From assembly GCA_019912845.1 (NCBI GenBank), contig JAIOHU010000103.1, forward strand, positions 1 through 36,889: a stretch of 36,889 nt of DNA. Reading direction: 5' to 3'. Numbering within the stretch: position 1 is the stretch's first letter; each line of letters begins with the position of its first letter. This document shows positions 1 to 9,172 of this stretch, in pieces. Position numbers and translations under genes: made by a program. Source of the DNA: a bacterium. GTDB taxonomy: Bacteria > Electryoneota > Electryoneia > Electryoneales > Electryoneaceae. The notes below the pieces were generated by a model, which saw nothing but the letters and a program-made list of their open reading frames with translations, did no database searches and had not been told where the DNA came from.

Positions 1-89
1 CTGTTATATATAAGGATGAAATCGAGTTGCTGGGAATTATCGATAATTTTTTTGTATCTAATGTTGATGATAAATACACATCACATTGA
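1..89 (+). CDS. Possible 3' end of a gene running off the left edge
   Basis: Reading frame 3 is open from the window edge to a TGA at 87-89 and encodes about 28 residues (..YKDEIELLGIIDNFF..) with a protein-like, amphipathic, acidic composition. No start codon lies inside the window, so if real this is the C-terminus of a plus-strand gene converging on the minus-strand ATPase-HEPN gene. The family cannot be recognised from so short a tail. Frame 1 is also open across the edge but has a less protein-like composition. Confidence 0.3.
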   Translation, partial: VIYKDEIELLGIIDNFFVSNVDDKYTSH

Positions 90-243
90 CTCTTTGAAAT
101 CCTTCTCAAAACATCATTCTCTCGAAAATGATTGTCGTGAACATCGTGATATCGAAATACTGGAGTTTAGGAAGTATATACAATGCCTATTCTAGGTGGA
201 TTGCCACAGAAAAGACAGCAATCCCCATTTCTACTCCGACCAA
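90..243. other. Intergenic stretch, no feature seen
   Basis: This is AT-rich DNA between the possible left-edge gene end and the stop codon of the ATPase-HEPN gene. I see no strong hairpin followed by a T-run that would serve as a terminator, and no convincing open frame. Confidence 0.5.
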
Positions 244-1698
244 CTACTTCGTTTCACTGCATTTCTCTCCTTTGAGCCGAGAAAGCAGAGCCTTGCATGA
301 AAGTTCCGCTTCTTGGAGTACATCCGCTGGTACGGCTCGGTGGTGAGCCATGGGGTTTCGAACTTTCATGATGTCCTGGAATCTCCTTTCCCAATCTGAC
401 TTTGCTCCGCCAAGAACAGCTCGGAACTTCTCCCATTCAGCGAAAACCATGTCTTTCAAATTGCCTATGTATGCATAGTCCAAGATGAAGTCCGATGCAG
501 CATCACCGAACATCCGCTTTTCGCGGACTCGCTGCTGAACCAGCTTATCAAGAGCATCGGTAAGCTTCGGAAGTTTCTTTCGCAACTCTTCAAGCCAATC
601 CCCGCCATATGCATCAACCATTCGGTCCTGAACCAAGAATCGGAGTTGGCGTTCAGCATCCCCTAACAGAACCCAAGAAGGCGTTGTCCTAGTCAACAAC
701 GTAAGATAGTTATTGAAATGTTGAGACATGCATTCAACTCCTCCGGCGGTCTCATCAGTACTACGAAGTAGGCCATAGTGCTTCAAGAGACAGACAATAT
801 GTGCGTCAATAGGCCGCCATTTTGGTCCCACTGCCAACTCGCACAGCGCTTCGAACATATTTTCATGCGATAATAGACTGTGCAATTGACGATATTGATT
901 CGTGAACTCGTGAGACTGAGCATGCTGCGCACCCTCAATTGCCTCATTGCCGAGATTTGGATAAGCCTTATCAACAGCTTCACACATCACCACTTCCGCC
1001 AAGAAGGGATGACCACCAGTGATCTGCCACAAAGTCTCTCGTCCAGTATCGTCTATCGAGATGGGGCTTCGAGCTGCGAGGACATCAAGATCATCACGCA
1101 ACAAAGGCTGCAAATAGACAACCTCGCATAAGCCGGCCAAAGTCGAGCAATCCACCTCTCCTTGAATCATGTCCAGTGATCGCCTTGATACAAAAATGAA
1201 AGTAACACCATATCGGTCCCGGTCATTGGCCATCTCCCGAATTCTGGAAATAAATAGCTGTGCGTCAGAAAACTCTTCACGTGCGATAGCGTCCACTTCG
1301 TCCAAGACGATCACTGACCTCAGGCCGGAACGATGCCGTTTTCGCAACAGGCGTAGGAAGCTTTCATAAGCTTCATCGTGGTCTTTGGTGCGCGCAATTA
1401 ACTGGTCTTCTGACGCATCTGGCGAGATCTCCTCGAGGATCCTACTGTATGTTTGGATTGGCCCCCTATTCGCATCCAACGTTATGTATCCTACTGTCAT
1501 ATCGGTTGATGCACCACAAAGGCTTCGTAATGTCTCCCTTGCAACACTCGTCTTACCCATGCGAGGAAGCCCAACTATGCTACAATGAGCCTCGGAACGA
1601 GCTCTATCGATGAGACGGTCGAGCAGAGTTTGACGACCAACTAGACGTTCACCACTGACTGGTGCGCCTCGACCAATAAATGGATTGTTTCTTGTCAT
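244..1698 (-). CDS. STAND-like ATPase with C-terminal Swt1-type HEPN domain
   Basis: A 484-aa protein. Residues 1-30 carry an NPF-x-GR...PV...GR motif leading into a P-loop ATPase: Walker A GLPRMGKTS at about 43-51 and Walker B VIVLDEVD at about 129-135. A helical middle follows, then a C-terminal domain (about 405-480) with the signature YIGNLKDMV...RNPMAHHR. This resembles the HEPN domain of Swt1-like proteins, with R447 and H452 as the R-x4-H pair that is catalytic in HEPN ribonucleases. The start codon is preceded by AGGGTGA. The gene begins 6 bp after the stop of the cold-shock/TPR ATPase gene, so the two are probably translationally coupled. What is seen is an ATPase plus a HEPN-type motif. 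Inference: an ATP-switched RNase effector whose activity is governed by its upstream partner. A toxin or abortive-infection role is plausible but not shown. Confidence 0.75.
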   Translation of the reverse strand: MTRNNPFIGRGAPVSGERLVGRQTLLDRLIDRARSEAHCSIVGLPRMGKTSVARETLRSLCGASTDMTVGYITLDANRGPIQTYSRILEEISPDASEDQLIARTKDHDEAYESFLRLLRKRHRSGLRSVIVLDEVDAIAREEFSDAQLFISRIREMANDRDRYGVTFIFVSRRSLDMIQGEVDCSTLAGLCEVVYLQPLLRDDLDVLAARSPISIDDTGRETLWQITGGHPFLAEVVMCEAVDKAYPNLGNEAIEGAQHAQSHEFTNQYRQLHSLLSHENMFEALCELAVGPKWRPIDAHIVCLLKHYGLLRSTDETAGGVECMSQHFNNYLTLLTRTTPSWVLLGDAERQLRFLVQDRMVDAYGGDWLEELRKKLPKLTDALDKLVQQRVREKRMFGDAASDFILDYAYIGNLKDMVFAEWEKFRAVLGGAKSDWERRFQDIMKVRNPMAHHRAVPADVLQEAELSCKALLSRLKGEKCSETK

Positions 1699-1704
1699 TT
1701 TATT

Positions 1705-4700
1705 TCACCCTGCATATTGGTTGGCACGTAGCCATGAAGCAAAGAGGCCAACGCGGATTCTCACTCGCTCGCCTTCAATAATTAGTATTTCCCTGTCAGA
1801 AAGATCTATTAGAGCCTCTTGGCTTCGGGGAAGCTCGCTTAGTGCTGCTCTGTAGCACCACCCCGAATGCAGGGACTCTCGAGCGACTCGTCCCAAGACT
1901 TGCCAGAGGTCATGCCGAGGAACAGATGCCACATTTTCTCCCGCTGCCGTTACGAGGGCATCGAACCTTTCCGGCGGAAGAGCGTCTGCGCCAAAAGTCA
2001 GCATACGTGCGACCTGTTCAATGTCAGCTTCAGTAATAAATGCCGCTTTTCGCTCATTCATGTGCCTGACAAGCCGGTCACAGAAGATTTGCATAAAGAA
2101 GGGACTCCCCGCAGTAAAATCAAAGAGACTAGATTGAGCCTGCCCGCGGTAACGAGAACGGCCATCCAACTGAATCGGGTTTGATGCCAATGCAGCAGCC
2201 TCCGCTTTGTCAAGGTAGGTTATGCGTTCATCATGTGTCACGCCAAATTCGTTGGGGAAAGTCTGTTTGAAGCGTGGCATTGTGTCTTGCCCAACTAGAA
2301 GTGCATTGAAAGCCCTTGCCTCCAGCAAAGCCTTCCATCCGCGCATAAATGCCTCTATATCAGCTTGACCACTTTCATAGATGTAGGTGAATTCATCTAT
2401 GGCTAATATAATGCGAATTCCTTGTTTCGTCAGACTGCGCACCGCGTCCCGGATTGTCTCAAGCGGACTGGCTTCCACATCTGACCGGTTCGGCCAATTC
2501 TCGGGAATGTCAACATCTGCATCTTCAAGGCGAAACTGCAATTCCTGCAGGAGCAACCGAGCGAAACTACGCCACAGATTACCAGGCGAGAATGTTCCGG
2601 CTGAGATTGGTGCATAGATAATAGCCTCTCCAAGCCGGTGCTCTACTTGCTTCAAAACCGACGACTTTCCGGACCTTTTCTGCCCATACAACACGAAGCA
2701 CTGCCCCATGGTTCCTGTTGATAAGTGCCGAATAACACGATCAATGAGGGATGCTCGGCCGAAAAACATTTCCTTATCTTCCACTGGAGAACCACCTGAG
2801 TAACGACCATAGGGGTTCAGAAATTCGCCAAAGGCAGGCTTGCCGAGACGAACTGCAAGCGGAAAAGCTCCTGAGCTCTGGATATTACCCTTTCTGTTGC
2901 GATAATCCACCTTAACGCTTACGCTGAAAGCACCATCCCTGATCTGTTCCGCAGTGGGTTTGAGCGTCAACTCTATCTCTCGTGCTTGCCCACCATATAG
3001 CGGGTCAGGCGAATGGCATGGTTCACCATCTCCATCTTCTACAGATAAACCAATAGCCTCAATTGGCGGAACGCCCTCGTCTTTTGATAAGAGCTGTAGC
3101 CTTAATGAAATGGTCCCATCGCTTAGCACATAGAAGTCATTGTCGAGCACATTTCGTAGTTCTAAATCTGGCGGAGCAATCTCATTATTTTCAAAATCGC
3201 TATCGACGAGTTTCCGTATAGTTTCCAGTGCAGGTTCCATTCTCTCTGTACATATATGCGTCGGATTGCGTACCACTTCTTGCGTTACTCGTGAAATATC
3301 GTCTATTAACCTCAGGAAACGTGTCTCCCGCTCGCGGAAATTTCTTTCTAATATATAGCTTGCAATATCATCGAGAATTTTCAAAAACTCAGACATGCGT
3401 GAACGATCAAGTTCAAAACATAGTGACGGTTGCATCTCCGACAAGTTTTCCCGCGCTTTGCGATATTTATCAACCGATAGGTTCTCTCTTGGCAGGAGGT
3501 CGAAGGCGTTTCTGAGCCCATTATTTTGGAGTTTTTCTGATGTAACATATTCCTCACCGGAAGGAATCACGTGAGATGTTTTAGAAAACGATTGCAATTG
3601 TCTAAAAGCTTCAGGCGCTCGAACAGCATAGAACCCGATATGTTGAAGAAATTCGTCCCATCCTTTCGGCGCTTCATTGAGTTTCTTAAGGACATTGGGC
3701 AACCTATTTCCAGTGGTTGGCTGTAACAGATCACTTGGCTCCACGGAGTTTGGCAAGTACGTCCCAAGAAGCAGTGTCCATGCAGCTTCAACACTGTTTT
3801 TAGCATCACCTCGTGGTTCCAATTGTGCTGGACAGAGCACAAGGGATTCTATGCAAAAACACCTTCCAACATCTGCTGGCGATCCATCGCTGAGTGCAGC
3901 TTCAGCAAGCGCAAGAAAATACCTTCGTAGATACTCATGCACGCTTCTGTTTCCGGTCACGCTAGATGCATGCTCGCAAAGCCATGCTAGTGACAATAAA
4001 TAATCGGACCGCTCCCTTGGTCGTCTCCCTTTGACATTATCCAGTAGATATTGTACTTGACGCACATCTTTTTCTCTAAAATTTCCACTTTCTTTTGTCC
4101 GTGAATCAATGCCTCTCAAATCACAACTGTCAAGCTGTTGCCACGCAATGGGGGATAAGCCGAGTGCTAAACTCGAGAGAATGTCATCTTCACTAGAATC
4201 CACACCGCTCTCGGGAGAGAAGGGAATTTGACCGGTTTCTTTCGCATCCTTTGCTTTCGCCAATAGTGAAGTGCTTGCATTGTCCCAAGGCTGTTTCTTA
4301 ATGATGGAATTAAGTAGTTTGATTGCCTCATCAAACTCGCCATTGGCAATAAGACAATATGCTTGCTGTCGCTGATATTCGAGACGCTTATTTCTTACTG
4401 TCTTTGCGAGTTTTTCTAATAGTCGTACTGCTGCAGTGAAATTTCTTGCCTTGACATGAAACTGTACACGCATCTGATCCAACGACACGGACTCACTTGA
4501 ATCAAATGCACTTTTATATTTATCAAGAAGCTCAATGGCCACCTCTGGTTTCCCAATGCGATTCTTCAATGCAGCTAAATTCTTTACGGCACTTTTTATA
4601 TGCTTGCCATTGCGAGATATTTCTTCCTGATAGAAAGATGCAGCTTTATCGAGTTGATCAAGTTGTTCCGCCTCCATTGCTTTGGAAAAGTAGCTTCCAT

Positions 4701-6111
4701 CTCTAGGTATCGCCTGCAGACGTAGTTTGAGTGGGGCTCGCTTTGCAACCACTTCCTGGGTTGTGTCCTCTTCCGAAACAAGAGCTATATCTTTTGCTAG
4801 AGGATACTTCCCAGACCTTGCCTCGAAACTTTCCCTGAAGGTTATTTCTTGCCTAACCTGGCCATCAAGCAACCCGCCTAGGAGCAAAGAGCTGGTGATG
4901 GCGTTCTTATGGAAGAACCATGTTTGCCCTGTGTAATCTTCAACAACAAATCCAAAGTTACGCGCGGGATAATATGCGGAGATACGACCGTATCGACAGA
5001 TGTCTTTAGGCTCTTGAGACGCGATTGAAGGGTGGACTATTTTTTGTTTCACAGGTGCAACGAACTCATCCTTCCAAGGAAATAAGTCATTACCTGTTTT
5101 CGTTTGTCGAAGTCTATTAATATCACCCAAAAGCGCGGCTGCGTATGATTCTGAATCTTCTCTAACTGATAGTGCCAAAAGACTGACTGCTAAGCGTCGT
5201 GCTTCTTCCGGTAGTTCTATCGTAAGCAAAAGTCCTATTGTCGGAAAATTCTTATTTTCCAATTGCCGGATACACTGCCCGATGCATCGAACAACCATTG
5301 CTTTGTCAATTTCTCCTTCTATACAAGCAGTCCAAAGAAGAAATTTAACTGCAGTCTCCCAATCGTTTGACCTAATCGCCAACGCTGCCATGGCAGCACT
5401 TGCTTGTTGATGGTTCTGATCCAGTTCAAGAGTCTTCTGAAAGCAAGATGTTGAGCGAGCATTACCTAAACCACTGTATTCTGACAATAAACCTGAAAGA
5501 AAGTACAATGATGGATTTTCCAGGGTTTCTGCGAGTTCTGCAATCTTTGCCACATCTTGAGTCATCCGGGATGGTTCACGAACCTTCTGTGCGTAGTCAT
5601 ACCTATTTTTCCATCTGTTTATATCCTGCTGGGTATCCTTGGAGAGCAAAGGAAAACTGAATGATGGCGCAGGTAAGGGAATCATCGGATCACCCAAGAA
5701 GAGGAGTTCGAGGTCAGCAGGGGCGGGAAGACTCTTGTCAGTGTCCGTTGGCATGTGCCCCAGTGAAAGCGGAACGGTAGTCTGAGTCGCTTCATTGTTG
5801 GTTTTAGCCGGTACTTCTTGAAGGGGCAACGAAGCCTGTGGAATGTTCAGTTTTTGGGAGGGCTCTGCTTGCTCCGTTTGTTTGGGGAGCCGCCATGATT
5901 CTATGCTCTGCGCTGAAATCCATTCGATTCCGGATTTGGTATCAATGACCATACCTTCCGAATTCTGTTCAACAAGAACACCACTCCGTTCAGGTGAGTC
6001 GGGAGATGAAGCTGTAGAAAAATATATAGTCTGTCCAGGTTTGGCGAGTCGCATTAATGCAGCGAATGCTGCAGTAGTGTTCTTTTCTTTTTTTTCATGT
6101 TGTTCAGACAT
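1705..6111 (-). CDS. Large TPR / cold-shock-like / STAND-type ATPase protein (putative sensor)
   Basis: 1468 aa from the ATG at 6111, chosen because GAGG lies 5 bp upstream; starts further upstream (to 6144) lack a ribosome-binding site. Visible order: a small beta-rich N-terminal domain (about 20-70); a proline-rich linker; TPR-like helices (about 150-330); a cold-shock-like domain (about 372-440) with NFGFVV and WFFHKNAI resembling RNP1 and RNP2; a second TPR block (about 465-620); a long helical region; a beta-sandwich-like segment (about 987-1090); a P-loop ATPase introduced by NPYGR...PV...FFGR, with Walker A GQKRSGKSS (about 1145) and Walker B IILAIDEF (about 1237); and a C-terminal winged-helix-like end. 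The NP..GR/PV/GR motif matches the downstream ATPase-HEPN protein, so the two ATPases are probably related. No known system name fits. Inference: a nucleic-acid or protein sensor for the HEPN effector. Confidence 0.7.
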   Translation of the reverse strand: MSEQHEKKEKNTTAAFAALMRLAKPGQTIYFSTASSPDSPERSGVLVEQNSEGMVIDTKSGIEWISAQSIESWRLPKQTEQAEPSQKLNIPQASLPLQEVPAKTNNEATQTTVPLSLGHMPTDTDKSLPAPADLELLFLGDPMIPLPAPSFSFPLLSKDTQQDINRWKNRYDYAQKVREPSRMTQDVAKIAELAETLENPSLYFLSGLLSEYSGLGNARSTSCFQKTLELDQNHQQASAAMAALAIRSNDWETAVKFLLWTACIEGEIDKAMVVRCIGQCIRQLENKNFPTIGLLLTIELPEEARRLAVSLLALSVREDSESYAAALLGDINRLRQTKTGNDLFPWKDEFVAPVKQKIVHPSIASQEPKDICRYGRISAYYPARNFGFVVEDYTGQTWFFHKNAITSSLLLGGLLDGQVRQEITFRESFEARSGKYPLAKDIALVSEEDTTQEVVAKRAPLKLRLQAIPRDGSYFSKAMEAEQLDQLDKAASFYQEEISRNGKHIKSAVKNLAALKNRIGKPEVAIELLDKYKSAFDSSESVSLDQMRVQFHVKARNFTAAVRLLEKLAKTVRNKRLEYQRQQAYCLIANGEFDEAIKLLNSIIKKQPWDNASTSLLAKAKDAKETGQIPFSPESGVDSSEDDILSSLALGLSPIAWQQLDSCDLRGIDSRTKESGNFREKDVRQVQYLLDNVKGRRPRERSDYLLSLAWLCEHASSVTGNRSVHEYLRRYFLALAEAALSDGSPADVGRCFCIESLVLCPAQLEPRGDAKNSVEAAWTLLLGTYLPNSVEPSDLLQPTTGNRLPNVLKKLNEAPKGWDEFLQHIGFYAVRAPEAFRQLQSFSKTSHVIPSGEEYVTSEKLQNNGLRNAFDLLPRENLSVDKYRKARENLSEMQPSLCFELDRSRMSEFLKILDDIASYILERNFRERETRFLRLIDDISRVTQEVVRNPTHICTERMEPALETIRKLVDSDFENNEIAPPDLELRNVLDNDFYVLSDGTISLRLQLLSKDEGVPPIEAIGLSVEDGDGEPCHSPDPLYGGQAREIELTLKPTAEQIRDGAFSVSVKVDYRNRKGNIQSSGAFPLAVRLGKPAFGEFLNPYGRYSGGSPVEDKEMFFGRASLIDRVIRHLSTGTMGQCFVLYGQKRSGKSSVLKQVEHRLGEAIIYAPISAGTFSPGNLWRSFARLLLQELQFRLEDADVDIPENWPNRSDVEASPLETIRDAVRSLTKQGIRIILAIDEFTYIYESGQADIEAFMRGWKALLEARAFNALLVGQDTMPRFKQTFPNEFGVTHDERITYLDKAEAAALASNPIQLDGRSRYRGQAQSSLFDFTAGSPFFMQIFCDRLVRHMNERKAAFITEADIEQVARMLTFGADALPPERFDALVTAAGENVASVPRHDLWQVLGRVARESLHSGWCYRAALSELPRSQEALIDLSDREILIIEGERVRIRVGLFASWLRANQYAG
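6098..6111 (-). promoter_or_regulatory. Start site decided by RBS for the TPR/cold-shock ATPase
   Basis: On the minus strand GAGG is followed by CACAG and ATG (start at 6111-6109). This places the start 33 bp inside the longest open frame and leaves about 70 bp to the divergent transposase start at 6183. Confidence 0.5.
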
Positions 6112-6182
6112 CTGTGCCTCGTCTAAATTCCATCCCTGCATCACTATTGGCTTTCAGCGTTTTCGATAATATCATTCATTCT

Positions 6183-7214
6183 ATGATGAATTCACTAAAT
6201 ATACTGCAGAAAACGATTCGAAATTGTTTCAGTTCTCGGAACCAATTAGTCTTTGAGAATTTTTTGCTACGGCATCAAATTGCCATTCTTCAACGTAATG
6301 CGAAAAAGCCTCGTTTGAAAAGATCAGATCGTGTAATATTCGTTTTAATTTCCAAATTCCTGAAGAGTTGGAGACAAGCTCTAAGCATAGTAAAACCCGA
6401 TACTGTAATCCGCTGGCATCGCAAAGGATTCAGGATATTCTGGCGATGGAAGAGTACTCATGGGATATCTGGGAGAAAACCTATTGATCCCGCTATCAGA
6501 AAGCTCATTCATGATATGAGTTTAGCAAACCATCTTTGGGGAGCACCAAGAATCCATGGTGAGTTGCTTAAGCTTGGAATCAATGTCTCACAAGCAACTG
6601 TTCGCAGATACATGGTTCGACATCGCAAACCACCCTCACAAACCTGGAAAACCTTCCTGGAGAATCATGTCAATGAACTGGTTGCAATTGACTTCTTTGT
6701 TGTTCCCACAGTTACCTTTCGAATGCTCTATGTTTTTATCGTCCTTTCACATTCACGTAGAAATATCATTCATTTCAATGTAACTCAATCACCCACAGCA
6801 GCATGGACAGGTCAACAAATTATCGAAGCCTTCCCTTGGGATACGGCACCGAAATATCTGATACGAGATAATGATAGAATCTATGGATATGAGTTCAATA
6901 AACGATTAGACTCAATCGGTATAAAGCCTGTAAGAACAGCCTTCAAGTCTCCCTGCCAGAATGCATACTGCGAGAGGGTAATCGGGACACTACGTCGAGA
7001 TTGCACGGATCACGTGATCATATTCAACGAGAAACATTTGAAACGGGTATTGCGTCAATATATTGAAGGATACTACAACGTTTCTCGTACGCATCTTTCC
7101 CTCGATAAAGATTGGCCTGAACCTCGTGTTATCGAAACACCTGAAATGGGAAAGATAGTGGGAATCCCAATTCTCGGAGGATTGCATCATCGATATAGTC
7201 GCAACGTCGCCTGA
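6183..7214 (+). mobile_element. DDE (rve-type) transposase of a single-gene insertion sequence
   Basis: A 343-aa integrase-core transposase. The N-terminal part has the helix-turn-helix style LRHQIAILQR...RWHRKGF...RWKS block followed by WGAPRIHGELLKLGI, typical of IS481-like/integrase-core transposases. The catalytic triad is visible as D170 (AIDFFV), D229 (RDND) and E264 (CERVIGTLRRD), with D-to-E spacing of 35, so it may be active. The longest frame starts at 6114, but ATG-ATG at 6183/6186 fits the family start and avoids overlapping the neighbouring divergent gene. It lies on the plus strand inside an otherwise all-minus gene run, between GajB and the TPR/cold-shock ATPase. I could not find convincing terminal inverted repeats or a target duplication. 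Confidence 0.85.
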
Positions 7215-7428
7215 GTTATTCTGTCTTCTTCTTTCTTTTGGTTGAAGATCTGAGACGTATGCCCAGATTCATCGAAATCCCTCTATTTTCGTCAATTTCG
7301 TTCGCTAATGAATATCCCTTCTCCTCATTTTTCCATATCTATTTCAAAGATTATTCGTTTTCTCTGGAATTTATCGAGGAAATCACGTAAATTATACATT
7401 GGATGATAAAAAGACCAACGACAGGTAT
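7215..7428. other. Intergenic stretch between transposase and gajB
   Basis: 214 bp between two converging genes. It probably contains the 3' end of the insertion sequence, but no terminal repeat or terminator can be pointed to with confidence. Confidence 0.4.
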
Positions 7429-9159
7429 TTATATCAGGAGTCTGCAGGACTGATTGCCACTAGGAGTAAGAATAGTTGTGTGAGATTTTGCTCTTGTTGC
7501 TCCTACCCTAAGAATTAATCTTGCTTCAAGTATATCTTTATCTGACGGTCCATTAGCCTCGTTTCTAAGATATCGTCCACTCCGATATCCTTCTGACATT
7601 ACTACTTCATCGAATTGTTTCCCTTTTGATTTATGAATTGTCATTAAATGAATGCCTAACGGCTTCACAACTGACATAGAGAAATGTTCTTGAAGTAGTG
7701 CCTCTGATACTGCTTCAGATGCACCCAGATAGTTTCCGTTCAATTGCCACATATCTCCTAGTTTTTGATTCAAAATTGCTCCCTTGTTTAGGAGTCGAAT
7801 AAACCGGGCATCCGATATGATGTTTACAAGTGGTTGTAAGTCTATTAGTTCTAGTTTCCTAAGAACGAATCTCCAATCATCTGCTGGTTTTCCAGTCCAC
7901 CTTCTATCAATGCATACATCCGTGATTTCCTTACAAAAACGCAAAAGTTGTTCACGTTTCGAACCTCTGATTCTTCCGCTATGCATCCAGCTTTCCAGGG
8001 AATTACACAATTGCGCATCCGATTGCGACACATTCCCGTTACCTTTCTTTCCTCGCATATGGTTAATTAAATACTGGACGGTAACCTTGTGAGGGGCAAT
8101 CTGTTGGCTACTTTCTAGCAGTGATGCGATTAAAAGCGCGGCGAGTGCAGGTCCATTAGCATCTACAGCAACTTCATGGAATAGTCTAGGAAGTCCATCT
8201 CTCTCTGAGGAAAGATATTCAGATACAGTAGCCATCAATGCTTTTGTTGGTACAAACACTCCAATGGACCAATTTCTATTATCTCTCTGTTTACATCTCT
8301 TTACTGCATTTAATACCTGAACTTTTAGTGGAAAATTGTAATCTCTATCTTGATAATAGCCAGTACGTTCGATATTAACATCATTATAGTTCTTTCCACG
8401 GTTATAACCAGATAATATATCATTGCCAAATTGAGTAATATCACATAACGGACTTCGATGGTTTTCATCACTGAAATCAAAAGTAGTAGGAGTGAATTGA
8501 TCGGCATACTCAGAAATTCTTTTTGGATCAGCTCCTCTGAAGTCGTATATCCTTTGATCTGGATCAGCAAGAGCTATCAGCGTCGAGAACTGACCAATAA
8601 TCTTGATGAGTTTCCATTCATCAGAATTGGTGTCCTGAAATTCATCAAGAATAATAATTGGATAAGGGGAGAGAAGAAGTGAAGTAAGTTTTTGGGATCT
8701 GGCTAACAGCTCACCAGCTTTACTGGCGAACAAATCAAAGTGCAACAGTCGTTCTTCCTCTAATAGTTGTCGAAGGGCATTATCCGTCCCAGATGATTGA
8801 ATTGCAGCTAATCGAGCGGATGCCTCCGGTGGCGGAAGGAGCTTAATAGGTTCACGCCCAAACGCAAGATATCCGTGACTTTTAATAATATTCCAAGTAA
8901 AAGAATGATAAGTAGAAAGTTCAATACGGTTTCTTATGTTTTTATCCAATAAACTTGATGCTTGATCTGCTACTTGTGCAACCGTAGCTCTTGCAAAACT
9001 TAGAAATATCACTCGCTGTTGACAAGATAGAAAACCTGCTTCTATTTCATGAGCGGCTTTTATTAGTGCAATTGTGGTTTTACCACTACCAGGTCCCCCA
9101 ATCGCAAGCAGGTGTCCTGTACTGTCTAACATCCTTTTCTTTGATTCCGATAGCTCCAT
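7429..9159 (-). CDS. gajB: Gabija GajB, UvrD/Rep-like SF1 helicase
   Basis: A 576-aa superfamily 1 helicase. Walker A is GGPGSGKT at 21-28. Motif II, DEFQDT, lies at about 171 and is followed by a residue run typical of UvrD. The C-terminal motifs MTIHKSKGKQFDEV (about 506, motif V) and RVGATRAK (about 552, motif VI) are present. It is slightly longer than the roughly 500-aa GajB proteins characterised. It starts 13 bp after the stop of the OLD-family nuclease gene, with AAGG upstream of the ATG. An OLD nuclease directly followed by a UvrD-like helicase is the defining Gabija layout (class 2 OLD). In Gabija, GajA and GajB form a large complex that degrades phage DNA when nucleotide pools fall. 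A generic UvrD repair helicase is the alternative but would not explain the neighbour. Confidence 0.85.
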   Translation of the reverse strand: MELSESKKRMLDSTGHLLAIGGPGSGKTTIALIKAAHEIEAGFLSCQQRVIFLSFARATVAQVADQASSLLDKNIRNRIELSTYHSFTWNIIKSHGYLAFGREPIKLLPPPEASARLAAIQSSGTDNALRQLLEEERLLHFDLFASKAGELLARSQKLTSLLLSPYPIIILDEFQDTNSDEWKLIKIIGQFSTLIALADPDQRIYDFRGADPKRISEYADQFTPTTFDFSDENHRSPLCDITQFGNDILSGYNRGKNYNDVNIERTGYYQDRDYNFPLKVQVLNAVKRCKQRDNRNWSIGVFVPTKALMATVSEYLSSERDGLPRLFHEVAVDANGPALAALLIASLLESSQQIAPHKVTVQYLINHMRGKKGNGNVSQSDAQLCNSLESWMHSGRIRGSKREQLLRFCKEITDVCIDRRWTGKPADDWRFVLRKLELIDLQPLVNIISDARFIRLLNKGAILNQKLGDMWQLNGNYLGASEAVSEALLQEHFSMSVVKPLGIHLMTIHKSKGKQFDEVVMSEGYRSGRYLRNEANGPSDKDILEARLILRVGATRAKSHTTILTPSGNQSCRLLI

Positions 9160-9172
9160 CGGATTTACCTTA

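Noticed and set aside
6114-6182. Longer N-terminus for the transposase starting at 6114
   Set aside because: The extra 23 residues do not fit the family, lack a ribosome-binding site and would overlap the start of the divergent gene.
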